Below, one piece after another: positions 1 to 5,668 of a stretch of DNA of 12,783 nucleotides. This DNA comes from an uncultured Achromobacter sp. (GTDB lineage Bacteria; Pseudomonadota; Gammaproteobacteria; Burkholderiales; Burkholderiaceae_B). The DNA lies in NCBI GenBank assembly GCA_913775005.1, contig CAJYKY010000090.1, positions 1 through 12,783 of the forward strand. The letters are read 5' to 3'. A program made the position numbers and the translations under genes. Numbering within the stretch: position 1 is the first letter of the stretch; every line of letters starts with the position of its first letter. The notes under the pieces were generated by a model. The model saw only the letters and a program-made list of their open reading frames with translations. It searched no databases and was not told where the DNA came from.

Positions 1-1
1 A

Positions 2-1360
2 ACCAAAGCCCCCGATAGCAAGAACCTCACCACCAATTCCCAAGGGCGTTACATCGCCCGGGATACGTCCCGAACGGTCGACCTGACCAACCCGCCGGCC
101 GACGCCTGGGACCGCATCCGCCGCGGTTTCGCCATTCCCAACCTGAACACCGACCTCTCGCAGCAGTGGACCGACTACTACGCGTCCCACCCCGAGGCCG
201 TTCAGCGTATGGCCGAACGCGCGGGCAAGTATCTGTATTTCATCGTCGATGAAATCAACCGCCGCGGCCTGCCGACCGAGCTGGCGCTGCTGCCTTTCGT
301 GGAAAGCGCCTACAACCCGACCGCGTTGTCGCGCGCGCAAGCCTCCGGCCTGTGGCAGTTCGTGCCGGCCACGGGTACGCACTTCAACCTGAAGCAGGAT
401 TGGTGGCGCGATGAGCGCCGCGACCCCATCGCCTCGACCAACGCGGCGCTGGACTACCTGGAAAAACTGTTTGAGATGCAGGGCGACTGGTACCTGGCGC
501 TGGCCTCGTACAACTGGGGCGAAGGCTCGGTGCAGCGCGCCATGGCCAAGAATGAAGCGGCTGGTCAGAACACCGACTACCTGTCGCTGAACATGCCCGA
601 CGAAACCCGCAACTACGTGCCTAAGTTGCAGGCCATCAAGAACATCATTGCCGACCCGCAGCGCTATGCAGTCGCGCTGCCGCCGGTGGGCAACACGCCC
701 TACTTCGTGACGGTGCAAAAGAACAGCGACATCGACCTGGAAATCGCCGCCAAGCTGGCCGAAATGCCGCTGGACGAATTCAAGGCGCTGAACCCGTCGT
801 TCAACCGCCCCGTCATCCGCGGCGACCACGGCCCCACGCTGCTGCTGCCGGCCGACCGCGTCGAGATCTTCAACGCCAATCTCACGAACTACAAGGGCGA
901 CCTGAGCGCCTGGAAGATCTACCATTCGCGCCGCGGCGAATCGTACGCGTCGATCGCCAAGCGTTTCGGCGTCACCGAAGCCAAGCTGCGTGAAACCAAC
1001 GACATCGGCTCGCGCCAGAAGTCGGCCTCGGGCCAGGCCTTGCTGGTGCCGGGCGAAGCGGGTTCGGGTGGCGTGCAGCTGGCGTCGCTGGCGGCGCCCG
1101 TGGGCGCGCTGGAACAAGCGCCGTCCGATAACAAGGCCGTAACCCCGCGCGCCCGTACGGTGGCGGCCCCGCCCGCCCGCGTGGCCAGCGCCCGCCCCAA
1201 CGTGCGCACGCACAAGGTGCGCCAGGGCGACACGCTGTTCTCGCTGGCCAAGCAATACGGCACGTCGGTTGATGCGCTGCGCGCGCTGAACAACATCAAG
1301 GGCAGCGCGCTGAAGGTGGGTACGGCGCTGCGCATCCCGGGCACCAACGCTCGCGGCTGA
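2..1360 (+). CDS. mltD: Membrane-bound lytic murein transglycosylase D, 3' part (5' end outside window)
   Basis: This enzyme cleaves the MurNAc-GlcNAc bond of peptidoglycan, forming 1,6-anhydro ends, in the periplasm at the outer membrane. The frame is open from base 2, so the gene begins before the window; the ATG at 209 is internal, because the upstream residues (for example DAWDRIRRGF) already match the family. The SLT catalytic domain carries the FVESAYNP motif, with the likely catalytic Glu at codon 302-304, and the following QASGLWQFVPATG block. Two LysM peptidoglycan-binding modules follow, at about 930-1060 and 1210-1350, joined by an Ala/Pro-rich linker. E. coli MltD also ends in LysM repeats. 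The signal peptide and lipobox would lie upstream and cannot be seen. A strong terminator follows, so the gene is not co-transcribed with fabI. Family assignment is firm; the exact number of LysM modules is less certain. Confidence 0.95.
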   Translation, partial: TKAPDSKNLTTNSQGRYIARDTSRTVDLTNPPADAWDRIRRGFAIPNLNTDLSQQWTDYYASHPEAVQRMAERAGKYLYFIVDEINRRGLPTELALLPFVESAYNPTALSRAQASGLWQFVPATGTHFNLKQDWWRDERRDPIASTNAALDYLEKLFEMQGDWYLALASYNWGEGSVQRAMAKNEAAGQNTDYLSLNMPDETRNYVPKLQAIKNIIADPQRYAVALPPVGNTPYFVTVQKNSDIDLEIAAKLAEMPLDEFKALNPSFNRPVIRGDHGPTLLLPADRVEIFNANLTNYKGDLSAWKIYHSRRGESYASIAKRFGVTEAKLRETNDIGSRQKSASGQALLVPGEAGSGGVQLASLAAPVGALEQAPSDNKAVTPRARTVAAPPARVASARPNVRTHKVRQGDTLFSLAKQYGTSVDALRALNNIKGSALKVGTALRIPGTNARG

Positions 1361-1408
1361 ATCGGGCGGCACCCGCCTGACGCTGACCTTCTCGTCTGAA
1401 CGAATCTG

Positions 1409-1434
1409 ACGGCGCCCCGCAAGGCGCCGTTTTT
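1409..1434 (+). terminator. Rho-independent terminator of mltD
   Basis: A perfect 8-bp stem (ACGGCGCC at 1409-1416 pairing with GGCGCCGT at 1423-1430) has a 6-base loop and runs into a T-rich stretch at 1430-1434. It lies 49 bases after the mltD stop and separates mltD from fabI. Confidence 0.88.
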
Positions 1435-1505
1435 CCACATACGCGAAGCCGCCAAACTCCTTAAAATGGGCGGTCTTCAGCAGGAAAAAATCAAAGGAAA
1501 ACAAT

Positions 1506-2291
1506 ATGGGCTTTCTCGCCGGCAAGCGCATCCTGGTCACCGGGGTGCTTTCGAACCGATCCATCGCCTACGGCATTGCACGCGCCTGTCATCAGCAAGG
1601 CGCCGAACTGGCGTTCACCTATGTGGGCGACCGCTTCAAGGATCGCGTGAGCGAATTCGCCGCCGAATTCGGCAGCAAGATCGTCCTGCCCTGCGATGTG
1701 GCCGAAGACAGCCAGATCGAAGGCGCCTTCACCGAACTCGCGCAGCACTGGGATGGCCTTGACGGCCTGGTGCACTCCATCGGTTTCGCCCCGCGCGAAG
1801 CGATTGCCGGCAACTTCCTGGATGGCTTGTCGCGCGAAGGTTTCCGCATCGCCCACGACATCTCGGCCTACAGCTTCGCCGCCATGGCCAAGGCCGCACT
1901 GCCGCTGATGGAAGGCCGTAACGGCTCGGTACTGACCTTGACCTATCTGGGCGCCGAACGCGTCGTGCCCAACTACAACACGATGGGTCTGGCCAAGGCC
2001 TCGCTGGAAGCCAGCGTGCGTTACCTGGCCACGGCCTTGGGCCCGCGCGGCATTCGCGCCAACGGCATTTCGGCCGGCCCGATCAAGACCCTGGCCGCCA
2101 GCGGCATCAAGGACTTCTCGGCCATCCTGAAATTCGTGGAATCGCAGGCGCCGCTGCGCCGCAACGTCACCATCGACGATGTGGGCAACGTTGCCGCCTT
2201 CATGCTGTCGGATCTGGCCGCCGGCGTGACGGGCGAAATCACCCACGTGGACGCCGGTTTCTCGACCATCGTCCCGGGCATGGAAGAGTAA
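1506..2291 (+). CDS. fabI: Enoyl-[acyl-carrier-protein] reductase (NADH), FabI
   Basis: FabI catalyses the last step of each round of type II fatty acid elongation in the cytosol, reducing trans-2-enoyl-ACP with NADH. The 261-residue length matches E. coli FabI (262). Visible features are the glycine-rich nucleotide-binding start (VTGVLSNRSIAYG, residues 11-23), the Tyr-x6-Lys site with Y157 and K164, the second conserved tyrosine Y147, and the substrate-loop block TLAASGIKDF (195-204). Residues matching the E. coli triclosan contact positions (G93, M160, F204) are present, so this looks like the classical, triclosan-sensitive FabI type; that sensitivity is inferred. The ATG at 1506 has an AAAGGA ribosome site at 1493-1498, seven bases upstream. 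A TAAAAT at 1462-1467 could be a -10, but no good -35 is seen. It appears monocistronic, between the mltD terminator and a GC hairpin. Confidence 0.97.
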   Translation: MGFLAGKRILVTGVLSNRSIAYGIARACHQQGAELAFTYVGDRFKDRVSEFAAEFGSKIVLPCDVAEDSQIEGAFTELAQHWDGLDGLVHSIGFAPREAIAGNFLDGLSREGFRIAHDISAYSFAAMAKAALPLMEGRNGSVLTLTYLGAERVVPNYNTMGLAKASLEASVRYLATALGPRGIRANGISAGPIKTLAASGIKDFSAILKFVESQAPLRRNVTIDDVGNVAAFMLSDLAAGVTGEITHVDAGFSTIVPGMEE

Positions 2292-2310
2292 TTACCTCGA
2301 TCAGGGAATC

Positions 2311-2331
2311 GGGCGGGGCAAGGCCCCGCCC
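2311..2331. terminator. GC hairpin between convergent fabI and osmC-like gene
   Basis: A perfect 9-bp GC stem (GGGCGGGGC at 2311-2319 with GCCCCGCCC at 2323-2331) and a 3-base loop lie 20 bases after the fabI stop and 40 bases beyond the end of the convergent OsmC gene. No clear T-run follows on either strand, so it may pause or protect transcript ends rather than terminate efficiently. Confidence 0.5.
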
Positions 2332-2370
2332 TGTTGAACCGCTACGGCGGACAACACCGCCGCCCGCCGC

Positions 2371-2769
2371 TCAGTCGGGCCGCACCACCAGCGTGGACAC
2401 CTGCACGTCCACCGCCGTCATCAGCTTGTGGATCGGGCATTTTTCGGCAATCGCCAGCAGCTCATCAATCTGCGTATCCGACAGCTCGCCGTGCAACGTC
2501 AGTTTGGCCGTCAGACGATAGATGCCCTTGCGCTCTTCGCTTGCATCGCGCACCACCTCCACCCCCACCGATTCCAGCGGCAAGCCCTTGCGCTGTGCAT
2601 ACACCATCAGCGTCATGGCCTTGCAGCCGCCTAGCGCCGTATCGAAGTAATCATGCGGGTCCGGGCCTTCGCCCTGCGGCTGCGGCATCGCCAGCGGCAG
2701 GCTGTGTCCTTCGGCCGTTGCGGTGAATTGCAATGTGTTGGGCGCATTCTGGCTGACGCGGATGCTCAT
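2371..2769 (-). CDS. OsmC/Ohr-family redox protein
   Basis: Members of this family are small cytosolic thiol peroxidases or related proteins that reduce organic hydroperoxides through two cysteines; many paralogues have no known substrate. The two family cysteines are present: C49 in TALGGCKAMT at the start of the central helix, and C111 in AEKCPIHKLM. The length (132 residues) is typical. I chose the ATG at 2769 over an in-frame TTG at 2784 because GGAG lies nine bases before the ATG, while the TTG would sit on top of that ribosome site. It is closer in style to the general OsmC/YhfA-like group than to Ohr, so peroxidase activity is plausible but unproven. It is divergent from the DUF533 gene and convergent with fabI, with no sign of an operon. 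Confidence 0.88.
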   Translation of the reverse strand: MSIRVSQNAPNTLQFTATAEGHSLPLAMPQPQGEGPDPHDYFDTALGGCKAMTLMVYAQRKGLPLESVGVEVVRDASEERKGIYRLTAKLTLHGELSDTQIDELLAIAEKCPIHKLMTAVDVQVSTLVVRPD

Positions 2770-2889
2770 AGATCGGTTCTCCAAAGTCGGGCGCCCATCG
2801 CGGCCGCCCCAGCCAACGTTTTAGCACTAGCAGTCGCATTTTGATGCTGACGAAAAGCTGAACTTATCCAGGCAGGCCGGGTCGGATAT

Positions 2890-2922
2890 CCCTATCCGCC
2901 ACTTACGCACAGATATAGGGGG
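2890..2922 (+). promoter_or_regulatory. Leader inverted repeat overlapping the ribosome site of the DUF533 gene
   Basis: CCCTAT at 2890-2895 can pair with ATAGGG at 2915-2920, which contains most of the AGGGGG ribosome site (2917-2922) of the gene starting at 2927. Pairing would sequester the site. The stem is only 6 bp with a 19-base loop, so the effect is speculative. Nothing else in the 2770-2926 divergent gap stands out. Confidence 0.25.
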
Positions 2923-2926
2923 CCAC

Positions 2927-3619
2927 ATGAGCGCCAGACAACTACTTGATCAATTGCTGCAATCGGGCCAAGGCTTGCTTTCCGACGCCACCAACCGCGT
3001 GCAAAGCGCCACCGGCGGGTCGGGAGGCGGCAAAGGATCTTTCTTGACCGGCTTGGGCGGCGGCGCGCTGGGCGCAGGGGCCTTGGGGCTGCTGATGGGC
3101 AGCAAGAAGGCCCGCAAGATCGGCGGCAAGGTCGCCATGTACGGCGGCATGGCCGCCTTGGGCGCCTTGGCGTATCGCGCTTACGGCGACTGGCAACGCA
3201 ACCAGGCCGGCGGCGCGAACGCCGCGCCACCGCAAACGCTGGACCGCCTGCCGGCGCCCGAGGCCGAGCAGCACAGCAACGCCGTGTTGACCGCGATGAT
3301 CGGCGCCGCCAAGTCCGACGGCCACATCGGTCCGGAAGAACGCAGCTTGCTGGAAACCGAGCTGGCCAAGCTGTCGACCGACGCGCAAGACCGGCAATGG
3401 CTGGAAGCCGAGCTATCGCGTCCGCTGGACCCCGCCGTTGTGGCCAAGGCCGCCAAAACGCCCGAGATGGCCGCCGAAATGTATTTGGCCAGTCTCTTGG
3501 TCGTGGACGAAGAAAGCTATATGGAACGCGCCTATCTGGACGAACTGGCGCGTCAGCTCAAGCTGGAACCCGGCCTGAAGGAAAAGCTGGAACAGCACGC
3601 CAAGACCGCCGTGGCGTAA
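2927..3619 (+). CDS. DUF533 (YebE-type) inner-membrane protein with TerB-like domain
   Basis: This 230-residue protein has the DUF533/YebE layout. The N-terminus is short and polar (1-37), followed by a glycine-rich hydrophobic segment (about 39-58, LGGGALGAGALGLLMG) that could be membrane-inserted. A basic, glycine-rich patch and a second hydrophobic stretch (70-84) come next. The C-terminal half (about 116-228) is an all-helical, acidic TerB-like domain with the SDGHIGPEE block at 130-138. The cellular role of the family is not established; E. coli yebE is linked to envelope stress responses, which I mention only as background. The ATG at 2927 follows an AGGGGG ribosome site four bases upstream. 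The gene stands alone, divergent from the OsmC gene, and ends in a hairpin shared with the convergent bug gene. Confidence 0.9.
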   Translation: MSARQLLDQLLQSGQGLLSDATNRVQSATGGSGGGKGSFLTGLGGGALGAGALGLLMGSKKARKIGGKVAMYGGMAALGALAYRAYGDWQRNQAGGANAAPPQTLDRLPAPEAEQHSNAVLTAMIGAAKSDGHIGPEERSLLETELAKLSTDAQDRQWLEAELSRPLDPAVVAKAAKTPEMAAEMYLASLLVVDEESYMERAYLDELARQLKLEPGLKEKLEQHAKTAVA

Positions 3620-3623
3620 ACGA

Positions 3624-3649
3624 GGAAGGGGCCGAGAAGGCCCCTTTCC
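3624..3649. terminator. Terminator hairpin shared by DUF533 gene and bug gene
   Basis: AAGGGGCC at 3626-3633 pairs with GGCCCCTT at 3639-3646 around a 5-base loop, and further partial pairing of flanking G/A and T/C bases extends the stem. It lies in the 68-base gap between convergent stops. On the plus strand a broken T tract (TTTCCATTTCT) follows. Termination is likely for the plus strand and possible for the minus strand. Confidence 0.65.
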
Positions 3650-3687
3650 ATTTCTCCTGGTTCTTGCCGCGACCAGGCGTCCAGGCA

Positions 3688-4683
3688 TCAATCGGCGCGC
3701 AGCCCGATCGCTTGCGTCAACGCCGTGTAGCGGTCGATATCGGCATTGATCATGGTCTGGAACTCGCGCGGCGAACTGCTGGCGGGCGTAAAACCTTGTT
3801 CACGCAGCGCCGCCTGCACGTCCGGCCGGCGCACAATCTTCGCCACTGCCGCGTTCAGCTTGGCCACCACGGCGGGCGGCGTCGCGGCCGGCGTCAATAA
3901 GCCATGCCACTGATCCAGCGCATAGCCCTTCACGCCCTGCTCTGCCACGGTCGGCACGGTGGGCAGCAAGGGCGATCGCACGGGCGAGGTCACCGCCAAC
4001 GCACGCAACTTGCCTGCGGCGATCAGGGGCGCGGCGCTGGAAGCCGTGACGATGCCCATCGTCACCTGCCCGGCGGTCACATCAGTCAGCGCAGGCCCGC
4101 AACCCTTGTAAGGCACATGCTGCAAGACCGCGCCGCTTGCGCGCGCCAACATCTCGCCGGCCAGATGCTGCGGCGTGCCGTTGCCGCAGGACGCGAACGG
4201 CAAGGGCTTACCGGGCACCGCTGCCGCCAGTACATCGTCCAGCGTGTGCAGCGGCGAGGCGGCCGGCACGACGAAGACAGACGGCACGAACGCCACATTG
4301 ATGACGGCCGCGAAATCCTGCTTCGGTGAAAAGCCCAGGTTGCGGTACACGCCCGGGTTGATCGCGAACGAGCTGTTCACCATCAGCAGCGTGTAGCCGT
4401 CCGGCGGCGATTCAGCCACGATGCGCGCGCCGATGTTGCCGCTGGCGCCGGGGCGGTTTTCGACCACCACGGGCTGCCCCAGCTGCTCATGCAAGCTGGC
4501 GCCAAGACGGCGCGCCAACAAGTCCGTGCCGCCGCCGGGCGGGAACGTGACAACGATCGTGATGGGATGCGACGGATACGTGGCATCGCCCACGGGTTCG
4601 CCGGAAGGCGGATTGCCGCAAGCCGTCAGCACGGACGCCAGCAGCGCAGACAGAGCCAGAGTCAATCTAGGGCGCGTTGTCAT
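3688..4683 (-). CDS. Bug-family (TctC-like) solute-binding lipoprotein
   Basis: Bug proteins are extracytoplasmic solute-binding proteins, often paired with TctAB-type carriers and very numerous in Bordetella and Achromobacter. Signatures are YPSHPITIVVTFPPGGGTD (36-54), the PVVVENRPGASGNIGA block (71-86), FASCGNGTPQHLAGE (163-177) and HVPYKGCGPAL (189-199). The length is 331 residues, usual for the family. I chose the ATG at 4683 over one at 4698: a GAGG ribosome site sits five bases before it and the N-terminus (MTTRPRL plus a hydrophobic run) is a clean signal. LTAC with C22 reads as a lipobox, so the mature protein is probably lipid-anchored. C166 and C195 flank the ligand-loop motifs and might form a disulfide. 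The gene starts seven bases after the nadC stop, implying co-transcription and possibly a pyridine ligand. No membrane transporter subunits are in the window. Confidence 0.9.
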   Translation of the reverse strand: MTTRPRLTLALSALLASVLTACGNPPSGEPVGDATYPSHPITIVVTFPPGGGTDLLARRLGASLHEQLGQPVVVENRPGASGNIGARIVAESPPDGYTLLMVNSSFAINPGVYRNLGFSPKQDFAAVINVAFVPSVFVVPAASPLHTLDDVLAAAVPGKPLPFASCGNGTPQHLAGEMLARASGAVLQHVPYKGCGPALTDVTAGQVTMGIVTASSAAPLIAAGKLRALAVTSPVRSPLLPTVPTVAEQGVKGYALDQWHGLLTPAATPPAVVAKLNAAVAKIVRRPDVQAALREQGFTPASSSPREFQTMINADIDRYTALTQAIGLRAD

Positions 4684-4690
4684 GGCAGCC

Positions 4691-5575
4691 TCAGGCATCC
4701 AGGCCGATGTCCAGCACCTTGGCGCTGTGGGTCACCCAACCGACCGCAATCTGATCCACACCCGTTGCCGCGACTTCGGCCGCCGTTTCCGGCGTGATGC
4801 GGCCCGACGCTTCCGTAATGGCGCGGCCGCGAGACATGGCGACGGCGCGGCGCAGATCTTCCAGGCTCATGTTGTCCAGCAGCACCACATCCACCCCCAG
4901 CGACAGCGCCACTTCCAGCTGCGCCAAGGTGTCCACTTCCAACTCGATCTTGACCATGTGCCCCACGCCAGCCCGCGCGCGTTGCACGGCGGTGGCCACA
5001 TCGCCTGCCAGCGCGATGTGGTTGTCCTTGATGAGGACGGCGTCGTCCAAACCGAAACGGTGGTTGCTGCCGCCGCCCACTCGCACCGCGTACTTCTGCA
5101 CAGCGCGCAAACCCGGCATGGTCTTGCGGGTGCAGGTCACGCGGGCGCCGTATCCGGCGATGGCGCGCGCGATCGACGCGGTGGCCGTGGCCACGCCGCT
5201 CAGGTGGCACAGGAAATTGAGCGCCACGCGTTCCGCGCTGAGCATGGCGCGGGCGTTGCCGCGAATGCGCGCGATCTCCATGCCTGGCGCCAAGTCGCTG
5301 CCGTCGCGTTGCGCCACCTCGAATTCCACGCTGGGGTCCATCGCGCGAAATGCCAGACGCGCCAGATCCAGCCCGGCCAGCACGCCCTCTTGCCGCGACA
5401 CCAGGCGCGTCTGCGTCACTGCGTCAGCCGGCACGATGGCGTCGGTGGTCAAGTCTCCGGCGTGGCCCAGGTCTTCCAGCAGCGCCGCGCGCACCAGCGG
5501 ACCCAGCATGACGTCGGGCAACGAGGGAACCGCCAGGCGAAAGGCGGATGACGGCGCTTCGGCTTTTATGCTCAT
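4691..5575 (-). CDS. nadC: Nicotinate-nucleotide pyrophosphorylase (quinolinate phosphoribosyltransferase)
   Basis: NadC converts quinolinate and PRPP to nicotinate mononucleotide, CO2 and PPi in the cytosol, the entry of the pyridine ring into NAD synthesis. Family blocks seen are LLEDLGHAGDLTT (32-44), CTRKTMPGLR (148-157), VGGGSNHRFGLDDAVLIKDN (166-185), KIELEV (209-214), LLDNM (232-236), EASGRI (255-260) and THSAKVLDIGLD (282-293). The basic residues R150, K151, H172 and R173 are those expected to hold the substrate. The ATG at 5575 gives 294 residues, the usual size; a GTG at 5623 in frame is rejected because it lies at or upstream of the predicted transcription start. No strong ribosome site precedes the ATG. 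The promoter carries a clear operator. No nadA or nadB is present here, matching published descriptions of Bordetella and Achromobacter as having an orphan nadC used for quinolinate salvage. Confidence 0.96.
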   Translation of the reverse strand: MSIKAEAPSSAFRLAVPSLPDVMLGPLVRAALLEDLGHAGDLTTDAIVPADAVTQTRLVSRQEGVLAGLDLARLAFRAMDPSVEFEVAQRDGSDLAPGMEIARIRGNARAMLSAERVALNFLCHLSGVATATASIARAIAGYGARVTCTRKTMPGLRAVQKYAVRVGGGSNHRFGLDDAVLIKDNHIALAGDVATAVQRARAGVGHMVKIELEVDTLAQLEVALSLGVDVVLLDNMSLEDLRRAVAMSRGRAITEASGRITPETAAEVAATGVDQIAVGWVTHSAKVLDIGLDA

Positions 5576-5586
5576 TTTGAGTATTT
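5566..5586. promoter_or_regulatory. Degenerate second operator-like site over the nadC start codon
   Basis: TTATGCT at 5566-5572, seven bases, then AGTATTT at 5580-5586 repeats the geometry of the main nadC operator; the left half is identical and the right half keeps AG-AT. It straddles the ATG at 5573-5575. It may be a secondary repressor site, or chance. Confidence 0.3.
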
Positions 5587-5593
5587 GTGAGTT

Positions 5594-5618
5594 AAAAAAA
5601 GGCGCGCAAGCATTGCGC
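5594..5618 (-). promoter_or_regulatory. Terminator-like hairpin with U7 in the nadC leader
   Basis: On the minus strand GCGCAA (5618-5613) pairs with TTGCGC (5609-5604) around a 3-base loop. Three bases later comes a run of seven T (5600-5594), all upstream of the nadC ATG. It begins almost at the predicted transcription start, so it could stop readthrough from nadQ or act as a leader attenuator. The stem is short. Confidence 0.4.
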
Positions 5619-5623
5619 AGCAC

Positions 5624-5644
5624 TTATGCTAAAGACGAGCATAA
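5624..5644. promoter_or_regulatory. Probable NadQ operator: TTATGCT-N7-AGCATAA
   Basis: A perfect inverted repeat with 7-bp arms (5624-5630 and 5638-5644) lies between and over the -35 and -10 of the nadC promoter. Extra copies of the core surround it: AGCATAATGCT at 5638-5648 is itself a perfect palindrome, and CAAGCATT (5607-5614) matches AATGCTTG (5643-5650) in inverted orientation. The position fits a repressor that blocks polymerase. The adjacent nadQ-like gene is the obvious candidate; the assignment is inferred from neighbourhood, not from a recalled consensus. Confidence 0.65.
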
Positions 5645-5654
5645 TGCTTGTCAA
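5626..5654 (-). promoter_or_regulatory. Sigma-70 promoter of nadC-bug
   Basis: On the minus strand a perfect -35 TTGACA (5654-5649) is followed after 17 bases by TAGCAT (5631-5626), four of six matches to TATAAT. The predicted start near 5619 gives a leader of about 43 bases before the nadC ATG at 5575. The promoter lies wholly in the nadQ-nadC gap, so nadC can be transcribed independently of nadQ. Confidence 0.75.
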
Positions 5655-5668
5655 GCCATCCCGGCGGG

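Noticed and set aside
1491..2246. Long open frame of about 250 codons antisense to fabI
   Set aside because: It lies wholly opposite fabI, whose family match is unambiguous; high GC leaves antisense frames open. No ribosome site or recognisable domain.
2770..2784. TTG at 2784 as start of the OsmC-family gene
   Set aside because: The GGAG ribosome site lies within those codons and is well spaced for the ATG at 2769.
4684..4698. ATG at 4698 as start of the bug gene
   Set aside because: No ribosome site and overlap with the nadC end; the ATG at 4683 has GAGG five bases upstream and a better signal peptide.
4421..5551. 376-codon plus-strand open frame across bug and nadC
   Set aside because: Spans two well-identified minus-strand genes; the His/Arg/Gln-rich translation looks like an antisense shadow.
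5576..5623. GTG at 5623 as nadC start
   Set aside because: It sits at or before the predicted transcription start and inside the operator region; the ATG at 5575 gives the normal NadC length.
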